Shown here: piece after piece, positions 1-9,212 of the stretch | Layout: every line of letters begins with the position of its first letter | Numbering within the stretch: position 1 is the stretch's first letter | DNA from: Nocardia wallacei | GTDB lineage: Bacteria > Actinomycetota > Actinomycetes > Mycobacteriales > Mycobacteriaceae | Length of the DNA stretch: 64,000 nt | Reading direction: 5' to 3' | Assembly: GCF_029869545.1 (NCBI RefSeq) | Contig: NZ_JARWQD010000374.1 | Span: forward strand, 1 to 64,000 | Notes under the pieces: generated by a model | Seen by the model: the letters and a program-made list of their open reading frames with translations, nothing else | The model's database searches: none | What the model was told of the DNA's origin: nothing | Made by a program: the position numbers and the translations under genes

Positions 1-35
1 GCCCAACTCCGAGAGCGGGGCATTACGGTGGGACA

Positions 36-95
36 CGAAGACCTCCGGCAGTGAATGAGTTCCTAGACAGCTCTCACTTCACTCGGAGGTCTTCG
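36..95. repeat. Long imperfect hairpin at the left edge
   Basis: Perfect 12-base inverted arms CGAAGACCTCCG (36-47) and CGGAGGTCTTCG (84-95). Inside them a second pair, AGTGAATGAG and CTCACTTCACT, nearly continues the stem, leaving a loop of about 13 bases. A 15-codon reading frame (98-145) starts just after the right arm and ends beside the stop of the leftward membrane-protein gene. This could be a terminator or the end of a mobile element lying beyond the window. No transposase is visible, so the origin is open. Confidence 0.5.
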
Positions 96-146
96 CCATG
101 TCAGCTCGCCACGCCGTCACCAACGTCCGTGGTCAGTACACCTAGG

Positions 147-1478
147 TCATGCCCGGGTCTGGTTTACCGGCTTGCGTTCCAGGCCCTTGCGGTCGTAGAA
201 GCGGGTGATCACCAGGCCGAGGGTGACGCCGATGGCCAGGCCCAGCACCGCCATCCAGACGCCGCGCGTCATTCCGGCGGCGCCGTTGCCGTTGAAGTAC
301 AGCAGGGAGCGCACGCCCAGGAACACCTGGTGCATCGGTTCGAATTCGGCCAGCCAGGCGAAATACTTCGGCGTCGCCTCGATCGGCACCGTGCCGCCGG
401 AGGACGGCAGGCCGAGGATGACGAAGATGATCAGGTTGACGATCAGACCCGAGGTCCCGATCGCGGCGAGCACCGACGTACAGGTGAAGCCGACGGCGAT
501 CATGACGAAGGCCCCGTAGAGATACAGCGCCAGCGGTTTGTCGATCGGCATCCCCAGTGCCTTGCCGATGCCCAGCAGCGCCGCGGAGACGATCACCGCC
601 ATGGCGGTCACGGCCGACCACTTGATCAGCAGCGTCGTGGTGCGGGAGATCGGGGCGCGCGGAAAGTGCAGGTACCACGGGCCCCATTCGGTCGGCAGGA
701 AGCCCAGGGACGCATCGATGAGCTGGTGGATGATCATGGCGCCGACCATCCCGACCAGCAGGAGCAACAGGCTGTAGAAGAACGCGGTGAGCCCCTCGCC
801 CGAGCCGCCCGGCAGCGGACGGAACTGCTCGACCACGATGTTCAGCGGGCGTTCCAGCGTGATCCGGGCGGCACCGGACAGTTCGGGCGGCGGCGCCCCA
901 CCGGGTGGCGTCTGTAGCTGGGCCTGCACCTGCTCTGTCAGCTGCTTGCCGACCTGCGCCTGCACCTGGGTGAGTGCCTCCTCGCCGAACCGCTCCAGGA
1001 TGGCGGTCGCGAAGGCGCCGGTGCGGGGGTTGGTCTGCAGGGTGATCACGGGCTGTTCGATATCCCCGGGCACGATGCTGCCGACGCCGAGGATGCCGAG
1101 CCGCTTGGAGAAGTCGCTGGGGATGTAGATGGTGCCGTACACCTGCGCCGACTGCATCGCGAGCTGGGCCTCGCTCGGGCCCACCACCCGCAGATCGATC
1201 TTGTCGGCGGGCACCGCCTGCTGCAGTCCCTGGGCGACCTGCTCGCCGAAATTGACGACCTTCTCCTGGCCGGGCGGGCCGAGCTTGTCGCCGACGTCCT
1301 GGTTGACCAGCGCCACCGGAAAGTCGTGCAGATTCTCTTCGGGATCGACGACGTAGTCGAGATACATGACGCCCAGCAGCGACGCCAGCAGCGTCATCAC
1401 GATCACCGGGAATGCCCACCTGAGCGGGGTCAGGTGTCGCCGGGGAGGACTCACTTCCGAACCGTCGGTCGTCGCCAC
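147..1478 (-). CDS. DUF3533 / YhgE-Pip-like membrane protein
   Basis: Protein of about 443 residues with one N-terminal membrane segment (LRWAFPVIVMTLLASLLGV), a large extracytoplasmic domain of about 230 residues, and five or so membrane segments in the C-terminal half. This is the layout of the YhgE/Pip and DUF3533 families, related to ABC-2 type permeases. Such proteins are often linked to export or phage infection, but the substrate is unknown. The start chosen is GTG 1478; GTG 1454 is an alternative. Upstream reading-frame extension is unlikely because it would cross the divergent purF start region. No ATPase partner is adjacent. Confidence 0.7.
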   Translation of the reverse strand: MATTDGSEVSPPRRHLTPLRWAFPVIVMTLLASLLGVMYLDYVVDPEENLHDFPVALVNQDVGDKLGPPGQEKVVNFGEQVAQGLQQAVPADKIDLRVVGPSEAQLAMQSAQVYGTIYIPSDFSKRLGILGVGSIVPGDIEQPVITLQTNPRTGAFATAILERFGEEALTQVQAQVGKQLTEQVQAQLQTPPGGAPPPELSGAARITLERPLNIVVEQFRPLPGGSGEGLTAFFYSLLLLLVGMVGAMIIHQLIDASLGFLPTEWGPWYLHFPRAPISRTTTLLIKWSAVTAMAVIVSAALLGIGKALGMPIDKPLALYLYGAFVMIAVGFTCTSVLAAIGTSGLIVNLIIFVILGLPSSGGTVPIEATPKYFAWLAEFEPMHQVFLGVRSLLYFNGNGAAGMTRGVWMAVLGLAIGVTLGLVITRFYDRKGLERKPVNQTRA

Positions 1479-1590
1479 GGTCGAACGGTAGCAGCAACCG
1501 TCCCGCCAACCGAGCGATCCCGCGCGAGGTTTCGCTCGAATGACCCGTAGACTGATCAGTGCCCCCCGCCCGCCGAACAGGGAGCAAACG

Positions 1591-3147
1591 GTGACCCTGC
1601 CTCCACCCCCTCCGGACCAGCCCGAGAACGAACCGCGCGAGGAGTGTGGCGTCTTCGGAGTGTGGGCGCCCGGCGAGGATGTATCCAAGCTCACCTACTA
1701 CGGTCTGTACGCGCTGCAGCACCGCGGCCAGGAGGCCGCGGGCATCGCCGTGGCCGACGGCTCGCAGGTGCTGGTGTTCAAGGACCTCGGCCTGGTCAGC
1801 CAGGTATTCGACGAACAGACCCTGGCCGCCATGCCCGGCCACGTCGCCATCGGCCACTGCCGCTACTCCACCACCGGCTCGGTCACCTGGGAGAATGCCC
1901 AGCCGATCTTCCGGACCACGGCCGTCGGCACGGGACTTGCGCTGGGGCACAACGGAAATCTGGTCAACACCGCCGAACTGGCCACCCGGGTCCGCGAACT
2001 CGGGCTGATCGGCGGCCGACTATCCGGCGGCTCGATGTCGGCCACCTCCGACTCCGACGTGATGACCGCGCTCCTCGCGCACGCCGCCGCCGACAAGAGC
2101 ATCGAGCAGGCCGCGATGGAGCTGCTGCCGACACTGCGCGGCGCCTTCTGCCTGACCTTCATGGACGAGCACACCCTCTACGCCGCGCGCGACCCGCACG
2201 GCGTGCGCCCGCTGTGCCTGGGTCGGCTCGACCGCGGCTGGGTGGTTGCCAGCGAAACCGCCGCACTCGACATCGTCGGCGCCTCGTTCGTCCGCGATAT
2301 CGAGCCTGGCGAACTGCTGGCGATCGATGCCGACGGCGTCCGCTCGCTGCGCTTCGCCAATCCCGAGCCCAAGGGCTGCGTCTTCGAGTACGTCTACCTG
2401 GCCCGGCCCGACAGCGCGATCGCGGGCCGCTCGGTGCACGGCACCCGCGTCGAGATCGGGCGCCGCCTGGCCAAGGAGCATCCGGTCGACGCCGATCTGG
2501 TGATCCCGGTGCCGGAATCGGGCACCCCGGCGGCGGTCGGGTACGCGCAGGGTTCGGACATCCCCTACGGCCAGGGCCTGATGAAGAACGCCTACGTGGG
2601 CCGCACCTTCATACAGCCCAGTCAGACCATCCGCCAGCTCGGGATCCGGCTGAAGCTGAACCCGCTGCGCGAGGTGATCCGCGGCAAGCGGCTGATCGTC
2701 GTCGACGATTCGATCGTGCGCGGCAACACCCAGCGCGCGCTGATCCGGATGCTGCGGGAGGCGGGCGCGCTGGAGATCCACGTCCGCATCGCCTCGCCGC
2801 CGGTGAAGTGGCCCTGCTTCTACGGCATCGACTTCGCCTCCCGGGCGGAGCTGATCGCCAACGGCGCCGGTCCGGACGACACCGAATCGCTCGACGAGAT
2901 GGTGGAGAACGTCCGGCGGTCCATCGGCGCCGACTCCCTCGGCTACATCTCGCTGGAGGGCATGATCGCCGCCACCGAGCAGCCCCGGTCGCGGCTGTGC
3001 AGCGCCTGCTTCGACGGCAACTACCCGATTCCGCTGCCCACCGAGGCCGCGATCGGGAAGAATGTGCTGGAGGGCATCCTCGGCGGCAAGAGCCAGTCGG
3101 AACTGTTGGGCGACAACGCGAATGCGAGCGCGCTCAGTCGGCCCTGA
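1591..3147 (+). CDS. purF: Amidophosphoribosyltransferase
   Basis: Catalyses the first committed step of purine synthesis: PRPP plus glutamine to 5-phosphoribosylamine. The 518-residue protein starts at GTG 1591, with AGGGAG 6 bases upstream. A short propeptide precedes the Ntn-nucleophile cysteine at residue 19 (EECGVFG). The class II glutaminase domain (about 19-260) is followed by a phosphoribosyltransferase domain with the PRPP loop VVDDSIVRGNT. C-terminal cysteines (CSACFDGNYP) fit the Fe-S form of the enzyme. A possible -10 TAGACT lies at 1548-1553. purM, the usual actinobacterial neighbour, is not downstream. Confidence 0.96.
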   Translation: MTLPPPPPDQPENEPREECGVFGVWAPGEDVSKLTYYGLYALQHRGQEAAGIAVADGSQVLVFKDLGLVSQVFDEQTLAAMPGHVAIGHCRYSTTGSVTWENAQPIFRTTAVGTGLALGHNGNLVNTAELATRVRELGLIGGRLSGGSMSATSDSDVMTALLAHAAADKSIEQAAMELLPTLRGAFCLTFMDEHTLYAARDPHGVRPLCLGRLDRGWVVASETAALDIVGASFVRDIEPGELLAIDADGVRSLRFANPEPKGCVFEYVYLARPDSAIAGRSVHGTRVEIGRRLAKEHPVDADLVIPVPESGTPAAVGYAQGSDIPYGQGLMKNAYVGRTFIQPSQTIRQLGIRLKLNPLREVIRGKRLIVVDDSIVRGNTQRALIRMLREAGALEIHVRIASPPVKWPCFYGIDFASRAELIANGAGPDDTESLDEMVENVRRSIGADSLGYISLEGMIAATEQPRSRLCSACFDGNYPIPLPTEAAIGKNVLEGILGGKSQSELLGDNANASALSRP

Positions 3148-3170
3148 CGAATCTCGTCACCGATCGTGTC

Positions 3171-3313
3171 TGCAACATAGTTGCGCTCACTCCCGACAGG
3201 CGTCCGGCCCCGGGATTGCGCAGCTTGCAATAGATCCGGTAGCCCCGCCCCGGCGCCGACGCTTTTTGGACTCACGACCATTAATTGTTGCGAAACGCAA
3301 CATATTTGCAACG
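3171..3313. promoter_or_regulatory. GTTGC/GCAAC palindromes upstream of the ABC importer
   Basis: Two palindromes share the same half-sites. TGTTGCGAAACGCAACA (3286-3302) has perfect 7-base arms around AAA. TGCAACATAGTTGCG (3171-3185) contains GCAAC-ATA-GTTGC. A further half-site TGCAAC sits at 3308-3313. They lie about 100-240 bases upstream of the binding-protein gene, in the only long gap before the operon, and are therefore candidate operators for an unidentified dimeric regulator. A terminator is less likely because no T-run follows. Confidence 0.45.
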
Positions 3314-3413
3314 GCCCGGCGGTACTGTCCCCGCCATACCGAAGTTCACCGCGTACGCACCCGGCCTGTGATCCAGGCCCCGGGCGCGGCCGCGTTGCGA
3401 GATGAGGACAGTC

Positions 3414-5048
3414 ATGCGGTTTTCGGCTTCACCGGCGTCGGCGGCTCGAAGGAGTCGCGTGCCGGGCAGGGTGAAAAGTGTTGCGGCAGTGGGAATGGCG
3501 GGCCTGGCGCTGCTGGCGGTGGCGGGGTGCGGATCCGGTCGCACCGGCGGTGGCGGTGACGGCGGACTGGTGATCGGTACCACGGACAAGATCTTCGCGC
3601 TGGATCCGGTGGCCGCCTACGACCAGGGCTCCTACGTCCCCGAGACCCAGATCTTCCAGCACGTCATGAATTTCGCGCCCGGCCAGACCAAGCCGGAGCC
3701 CGACGCCGCGGAGAAGTGCGATTTCACCCAGCCCACCGTGTACACCTGCACGCTGAAGAAGGGCCTGAAGTTCGCCAACGGGAATCCGTTGACCGCCAGG
3801 AGCGTCAAGTTCTCCTTCGACCGCATGGTCGAGATCAACGATCCGAACGGTCCGGCCGCGCTGCTGACCCACCTGGATCGCACCGAGGTGGTCGACGACT
3901 ACACGGTGACCTTCACGTTGAAGAACGCCAACGACCAGACCTTCCCGTCGATCCTGGCGACCCAGGCGGGTCCGATCGTCGACGAGGCCGTGTTCTCGCC
4001 CGACAAGCTCGTCGACGACGACTCGGTCGTGCGGGCCAAGGGCTACTCCGGGCCCTACACGATCACCAGTTACGACAAGAACAAACTCGTTGAGTACCAG
4101 GCGAATCCGGACTACAACGGCATCCTCGGCAAGCCGAAGACCAGCTCGGTGTCGACGAAGTACTACGCCAGCAGCGAGAACCTGAAGCTCGACATCCAGA
4201 ACGGCAACATCGACGTCGCCTACCGCAGCCTGAGCCCCACCGATATGGAGTCGTTGCGCGGCAGCGACAAGGTGTCGGTGCACGAGGGCCTCGGCGGCGA
4301 ACTGCGCTACATCGTGTTCAACATGAACACCATGCCCGGCGGCACGCCGGAGCAGAAGCTCGCGATCCGCAAGGCCATGGCCTCCAGCGTCGACCGCGAC
4401 GCGCTGTCGAGGGATGTGTACAAGGGCACCTACACGCCCGCGTATTCGCCTGTCCCGCAGGGATTCATCGGCGCGACCGAGCCGTTCAAGGACATCTACG
4501 GCGCCAAGCCGAACAAGGAGCAGGCGGCGAAGTTCCTCGCCGACGCGGGCGTCGCGACGCCGGTCGAGATCAACCTCCAGTACAACCCCGACCACTACGG
4601 CGGCTCCAGCTCCGAGGAGTATGCGGCGATCAAGAGCCAGCTGGATGCCACCGGCCTGTTCAAGATCAACCTACAGTCCACCGAGTGGGTGACCTACCAG
4701 CACGAGCGGGCGCGCGACGGCTACCCGGTGTATCAGCTGGGCTGGTTCCCGGACTATCCGGATCCCGACGACTACCTGACCCCGTTCTTCGCGCCGAACA
4801 ACTTCCTGCAGAACCACTTCGAGGACCCGGCCATCACCGCCCAGCTGACCGCGGAGGTGACCGAGCCCGACGAGGCCAAGCGGGTGAAGATCCTCGAACA
4901 GGTGCAGCGCGACCTGGCCCAGCAGCACATCTCGACGCTGCCGCTGCTGTCCGGTAAGCAGATCGCGATCACCACCAAGGGCGTCCAGGGCACCGAGACG
5001 ACCCTCGATCCGTCCACCAAGTTCCGCTACAGCGTGCTGAGCAAGTGA
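3414..5048 (+). CDS. Extracellular solute-binding lipoprotein, family 5 (peptide type)
   Basis: Substrate-binding component of an oligopeptide/solute ABC importer. The start ATG 3414 follows GAGGA by 5 bases; ATG 3402 is in frame but lacks such a site. The signal peptide ends in the lipobox LAVAGC, so the mature protein should be lipid-anchored on the outer face of the membrane. About 500 residues of SBP_bac_5 domain follow, including the typical central region (KKGLKFANGNPLTARSVKFS) and a C-terminal PDYPDPDDYL stretch. The stop overlaps the next start (GTGA). The ligand cannot be told from sequence. Confidence 0.88.
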   Translation: MRFSASPASAARRSRVPGRVKSVAAVGMAGLALLAVAGCGSGRTGGGGDGGLVIGTTDKIFALDPVAAYDQGSYVPETQIFQHVMNFAPGQTKPEPDAAEKCDFTQPTVYTCTLKKGLKFANGNPLTARSVKFSFDRMVEINDPNGPAALLTHLDRTEVVDDYTVTFTLKNANDQTFPSILATQAGPIVDEAVFSPDKLVDDDSVVRAKGYSGPYTITSYDKNKLVEYQANPDYNGILGKPKTSSVSTKYYASSENLKLDIQNGNIDVAYRSLSPTDMESLRGSDKVSVHEGLGGELRYIVFNMNTMPGGTPEQKLAIRKAMASSVDRDALSRDVYKGTYTPAYSPVPQGFIGATEPFKDIYGAKPNKEQAAKFLADAGVATPVEINLQYNPDHYGGSSSEEYAAIKSQLDATGLFKINLQSTEWVTYQHERARDGYPVYQLGWFPDYPDPDDYLTPFFAPNNFLQNHFEDPAITAQLTAEVTEPDEAKRVKILEQVQRDLAQQHISTLPLLSGKQIAITTKGVQGTETTLDPSTKFRYSVLSK

Positions 5049-6145
5049 CGGCCGTGGTGACCGAGCAGGAGCCGCCCGCACCGGCTCCTGCTCCCCGGAA
5101 TGCGCAGCGCCGCAGCCGATCCCGCTACGGGGTGCTGCTGCGCTACCTGGGCGTGCGGCTGCTGCTGATCGTGCCGACGGCATGGATCCTGGTGACGGTC
5201 GTGTTCTTCCTGATGCGGGTCGTGGGCGATCCGATCAGCGCCGCACTGGGCGGGCGGCTGCCACCGGACCAGATCGAGGCCCGCAAGGAGGCCGCGGGGC
5301 TCAATCGGCCTGTGCTGAGCCAGTATTGGGACTATCTGACCGGACTGGTGCGCGGCGACTTCGGCCGCTCCACCGACAACCGGGCCATCAGCGACATCAT
5401 CGCCAGCTACGGCGCGGCGACGCTGGAACTGGTGTTCTGGGCGCTGCTGGTGGCCTTCCTGGTCGGAGTTCCCCTGGGCCGCTACGCAGCCCGGCGCCGC
5501 GACAAGGCCGCCGATGTCGGGTTGCGGCTGTTCGGCATCCTGGTCTACGCGGCCCCGGTGTTCTTCGTCGGCCTGCTGCTGAAGCTGATCTTCGCCGTGC
5601 AGCTGGGCTGGCTGCCGGTGGCCGGGCGGGCCAGCACCAATGTCGAGCTGGCGCTGCAGCACGTCTCGCCGAAGACCAACATCCTCACCATCGACGCAAT
5701 CCTCTACGGCGACATGGGATATCTGGCCGACGTGCTGGAGCACGCCATCCTGCCCGCGATCGCCCTGGGCCTGCTCACCGCGGGCATCTTCCTGCGGCTG
5801 GTGCGGATCAACCTGATCCAGACCCTGCACAGCGATTTCGTCGACGCGGCGCGGGCGCGCGGGCTCACCGAGCGGGTGGTGGTCGGGCGACACGCGTTCC
5901 GCAACGCCATGATTCCGATCGTCACGGTGATGGGCATGCAGATCGCCATGATGCTGGGCGGGGCGGTGCTCACCGAGATCACCTTCGAATGGAAGGGCCT
6001 GGGCTACCAGCTCGCGAGCTATCTGCAGGCCCGCGATTTCGTTGCGGTGCAAGGGATCGTGGCCTTCCTGGCGCTGGTGGTGGCGGTGACGAGCTTCCTC
6101 GTCGACGTCGTCGTGGCGCTGATCGATCCGAGGGTGAGGTTCTAG
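5045..6145 (+). CDS. ABC importer permease, DppB/OppB type
   Basis: A 366-residue inner-membrane permease. It begins at GTG 5045, overlapping the upstream stop by 4 bases, which implies translational coupling. One N-terminal membrane helix precedes a periplasmic segment and then five helices of the BPD_transp_1 domain. The cytoplasmic EAA-like loop is visible as DAARARGLTERVVVGRHAFRNAMIPI, the contact site for the ATPase subunit. It pairs with the DppC-type permease that follows with no gap. Confidence 0.9.
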   Translation: MTAVVTEQEPPAPAPAPRNAQRRSRSRYGVLLRYLGVRLLLIVPTAWILVTVVFFLMRVVGDPISAALGGRLPPDQIEARKEAAGLNRPVLSQYWDYLTGLVRGDFGRSTDNRAISDIIASYGAATLELVFWALLVAFLVGVPLGRYAARRRDKAADVGLRLFGILVYAAPVFFVGLLLKLIFAVQLGWLPVAGRASTNVELALQHVSPKTNILTIDAILYGDMGYLADVLEHAILPAIALGLLTAGIFLRLVRINLIQTLHSDFVDAARARGLTERVVVGRHAFRNAMIPIVTVMGMQIAMMLGGAVLTEITFEWKGLGYQLASYLQARDFVAVQGIVAFLALVVAVTSFLVDVVVALIDPRVRF

Positions 6146-7132
6146 ATGACCGCACCTGAACTGCTGGCGGAACCCGTCGTCGTTCCGCCCGGACCGCTCC
6201 GGGGCATTCCCGGCCTGCGACTGTTCTCGATGACCTCGGGACTGCAGCGGGTGACGCTGATCTTCGGTCTCGCGCTCATCGGGATGTTCGTGCTCGTGGC
6301 GCTGTTCGCGCCGCTGATCGCGCCCTACGGCTTCGCCCAGATCTCCTCGGACGGAGTCGATTTCGCCCGGCAGCAGGCGCCCTCGGCGGAGCACTGGTTC
6401 GGCACCTCGGTGCGCGGGGAGGACGTATTCTCCCGCGTGCTGTTCGGCGCGCGCACCGCGCTGTGGGTCATCGCCGTATCGCTGGTGCTGTCGCTGTTCG
6501 TCGGCGTCCCATTGGGTTTGGTGTCCGGGTACGTCGGGCGCTGGGTCGATCGGGTGCTGACGCTGTTCATGGATGCCATGTACGCGTTCCCCACGCTGCT
6601 GCTGGCGATCGTGGTGTCGATCGTGGTGGCCGGGGGCAATTCGTCGAGCTTCGGCGGGGTGCTGTCGGCGGCCGTGGCGATCACGGTGATCTTCGTGCCG
6701 CAGTACTTCCGGGTGGTGCGCAACGCGACGCTCGCGGTGAAGACCGAACCCTATGTCGATGCCGCCCGGGTGACCGGGGCGCCGGTCGGGCGCATCCTGT
6801 TCCGGCACATCTTCCCCAATGTCACCCAGTCGCTGCCGGTGATCATCACGCTCAACGGGTCCGAGGCCATCCTGACCCTCGCCGCCCTGGGCTTCCTCGG
6901 CTACGGCATCGAGCCCACCCAGGCCGCCGAATGGGGCTACGACCTGAACAAGGCGCTGGCCGACGTGTCCAACGGGATCTGGTGGACCGGTGTATTCCCC
7001 GGTGTCGCCATCGTTTTGGTGGTACTCGGCATGACGCTGGTGGGGGAGAGCCTCAACGAGGTGCTCAACCCGCTGCTGCGCACCCGTCGCGCGGCCATCG
7101 CCGCCGCACCGAAGGAGGCCACCGGTGACTGA
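6146..7132 (+). CDS. ABC importer permease, DppC/OppC type
   Basis: A 328-residue second permease starting at ATG 6146, immediately after the stop of the DppB-type gene. An N-terminal OppC-type helix (LIFGLALIGMFVLVALFAPL) leads into a BPD_transp_1 domain whose EAA-like loop reads DAARVTGAPVGRILFRHIFPN. The final residues overlap the ATPase start by 8 bases. Its position and subunit type indicate a heterodimeric channel with the preceding gene. Confidence 0.9.
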   Translation: MTAPELLAEPVVVPPGPLRGIPGLRLFSMTSGLQRVTLIFGLALIGMFVLVALFAPLIAPYGFAQISSDGVDFARQQAPSAEHWFGTSVRGEDVFSRVLFGARTALWVIAVSLVLSLFVGVPLGLVSGYVGRWVDRVLTLFMDAMYAFPTLLLAIVVSIVVAGGNSSSFGGVLSAAVAITVIFVPQYFRVVRNATLAVKTEPYVDAARVTGAPVGRILFRHIFPNVTQSLPVIITLNGSEAILTLAALGFLGYGIEPTQAAEWGYDLNKALADVSNGIWWTGVFPGVAIVLVVLGMTLVGESLNEVLNPLLRTRRAAIAAAPKEATGD

Positions 7133-8870
7133 GATCGTGGATCGCCCGGCCGCACTGGCCATCGAGTCGCTGTCGGTCACCTTCGCCACCGACGCGGGCC
7201 CGGTGAACGCGGTATGCGATGTGTCCTACGAGGTGTTCCCCGGCGAGGTGCTCGCCATCGTCGGGGAGTCCGGATCGGGCAAGTCGGTGAGTTCCCGCAC
7301 CGCGATCGGCCTGCTGCCCTCGACCGCGCGGGTCACCGGCCTGGTCACGGTCGGCACCGACAAGATCACGTCGATGACCGAGAAGCAGCTGACCGCGCTG
7401 CGCGGCGGCGAGATCTCGATGATCTTCCAGGAGCCGGGCGCCGCCCTGGACCCGCTGTTCACCGTCGGCTACCAGCTCACCGAAGCCCTTCGCGCGCACC
7501 ATCGTTCGAGCCGCAAACAGGCCCGCGCCCGCGCGGTCGAACTGCTGCGCACGGTCGGGCTGCCCGATCCGGAACATCGCGTCGACTACTACCCGCATCA
7601 GCTGTCCGGCGGGCAGAAGCAGCGCGTGATGATCGCCATCGCGATCGCCTGCGAGCCGAAGGTGATCATCGCCGACGAGCCGACTACCGCCCTGGACGTC
7701 ACCGTGCAGGCCGAAATCCTGGAACTGCTGCGGGATCTGCGCGATCGCATCGGCAGCGCCATCGTGCTGATCACGCACAACATGGGCGTGGTCGCCGACC
7801 TCGCCGACCGGGTGGTGGTGATGCGCGCCGGGCGCGTGGTCGAAACCGCACCGGTCGACGATCTGTTCGCCGCGCCCCAGCAGCAGTACACCCGGGACCT
7901 GCTCGCCGCGGTGCCGCACCTGGGTGTCGGTCTGCGACCGACCTCCGGGCCGGTGTCACCCGGTGCGCCACAGGTGGATTCGGAGGCGCCCACGAGCGTG
8001 TCCGAACGACCCGCCGCCGAGGACGCCGAGCCGCCGGAGACGGTGCTCGAGGTGACCGACCTCGTGGTGGAGTTTCCCGGGGCGCTCGGCCGACCTGCCT
8101 TCCGGGCGGTGGACGAGGTCAGCCTGGCCATCGGGCGCGCCGAAACCCTCGGCCTGGTGGGTGAATCCGGTTCGGGCAAGACCACGATCGGCCGGTGCGT
8201 CGCGGCGCTGCAACGGCCGTCGTCGGGAACGATCGCGATGCTCGGCACTCGCGTGACGGGCCTGTCCGAACGGCGGCTCCGACCGCTGCGCAAGCGACTG
8301 GGATTCGTATTCCAGGATCCCGCAACGTCGTTGAACCCCCGGCTGACCGTCGGGCAGTGCGTCGCCGAACCGCTGGTGGTGCACCGCGCGGCGACCGGGG
8401 AGACGATGCGGGCGCGGGTACGCAAACTCCTCGACGACGTGCAACTGCCCGCGGGCACCGAACAGCGCTACCCGCACGAGCTTTCGGGCGGGCAGCGACA
8501 GCGGGCGAGCCTGGCCCGCGCGCTGGTGCTCAACCCCGACCTGCTCATCGCCGACGAGCCGACCAGCGCGCTGGACGTCTCGGTGCAGGCACGGGTGCTC
8601 GAGCTGTTCGCCGAACTGCAGCGGGAGTTCGGCTGGGCCTGCCTGTTCATCAGCCACGACCTCGCCGTGGTGGACCAGCTGGCCGACCGAATCGCCGTGC
8701 TGTGCAACGGTTCCGTGGTCGAACAGGGCACCCGCGACGAGATCCTGCGCCACCCCACCCAGGAATACACGCAGCGCCTGGTGGCCGCGGTCCCCGTTCC
8801 GGACCCGGTCGAACAACGTCGGCGCCGCGCCGCCACCGCGGCACTTTTCGCCACGGACCACAGCGGGTAA
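7125..8870 (+). CDS. Fused double ABC ATPase (DppD-DppF type)
   Basis: A 581-residue energising subunit that carries two complete ATPase domains. Domain 1 has Walker A GESGSGKS (47-54), signature LSGGQKQRV and Walker B VIIADEP. Domain 2 has Walker A GESGSGKT (about 345-352), signature LSGGQRQRA and LLIADEP. A linker of about 50 residues rich in Pro, Glu and Ser joins them. Each half carries an oligopeptide-type C-terminal extension. In most Dpp/Opp systems these are two genes, but fusions are known in actinobacteria. It ends the importer operon. Confidence 0.92.
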   Translation: MTEIVDRPAALAIESLSVTFATDAGPVNAVCDVSYEVFPGEVLAIVGESGSGKSVSSRTAIGLLPSTARVTGLVTVGTDKITSMTEKQLTALRGGEISMIFQEPGAALDPLFTVGYQLTEALRAHHRSSRKQARARAVELLRTVGLPDPEHRVDYYPHQLSGGQKQRVMIAIAIACEPKVIIADEPTTALDVTVQAEILELLRDLRDRIGSAIVLITHNMGVVADLADRVVVMRAGRVVETAPVDDLFAAPQQQYTRDLLAAVPHLGVGLRPTSGPVSPGAPQVDSEAPTSVSERPAAEDAEPPETVLEVTDLVVEFPGALGRPAFRAVDEVSLAIGRAETLGLVGESGSGKTTIGRCVAALQRPSSGTIAMLGTRVTGLSERRLRPLRKRLGFVFQDPATSLNPRLTVGQCVAEPLVVHRAATGETMRARVRKLLDDVQLPAGTEQRYPHELSGGQRQRASLARALVLNPDLLIADEPTSALDVSVQARVLELFAELQREFGWACLFISHDLAVVDQLADRIAVLCNGSVVEQGTRDEILRHPTQEYTQRLVAAVPVPDPVEQRRRRAATAALFATDHSG

Positions 8871-9018
8871 TCCCGAGCCGGGTTGTGTCGCCGCGCCGTG
8901 TCGGGGGCGAGCCGACGAACTGGCGCCACAACCCTAGGCGAGCACCCGGCCGGTCGGTGCCGGACGGTCGATCGGGTGCTCGCTGCCTGGGTTTTTGGCC
9001 TCCGCTTCGCTCCGGCGG

Positions 9019-9113
9019 GTTTTCGGCGCCTGGGAGTCTCGAGTTTCGAGGGCCGCTGCTCGCTCCTTCGTCGCATGCGCAGCGACCCTCGAAACTCGAG
9101 ACGCGCCGAAAAC
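9019..9113. repeat. Large inverted repeat (about 33-base arms)
   Basis: Left arm 9019-9058 and right arm 9080-9113 are near-perfect reverse complements. GTTTTCGGCGC (9019-9029) and TCTCGAGTTTCGAGGG (from 9037) both recur inverted. The left arm has an extra CTGGGAG between these blocks, and its complement CTCCCAG sits just outside the right arm (9114-9120). The 21-base loop includes GCATGC. No T-run follows, so a simple terminator is unlikely. Confidence 0.7.
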
Positions 9114-9212
9114 CTCCCAGGTGTAGTCGTCAGGCTGTCGCTTCGCGGCCGGGGTTGGGAGCGTGGGGAGTTGCGAGAGCACGGAGACGCTCTGCCGTGG
9201 AGGCTTAGCTTC

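Noticed and set aside
1-146. A complete insertion sequence at the left edge
   Set aside because: No transposase frame or paired terminal repeats with target duplication can be seen within the window.
5027-7189. A 720-codon leftward frame opposite the importer permeases
   Set aside because: His/Arg/Gln-rich composition, no domains, and clear permease genes on the plus strand.
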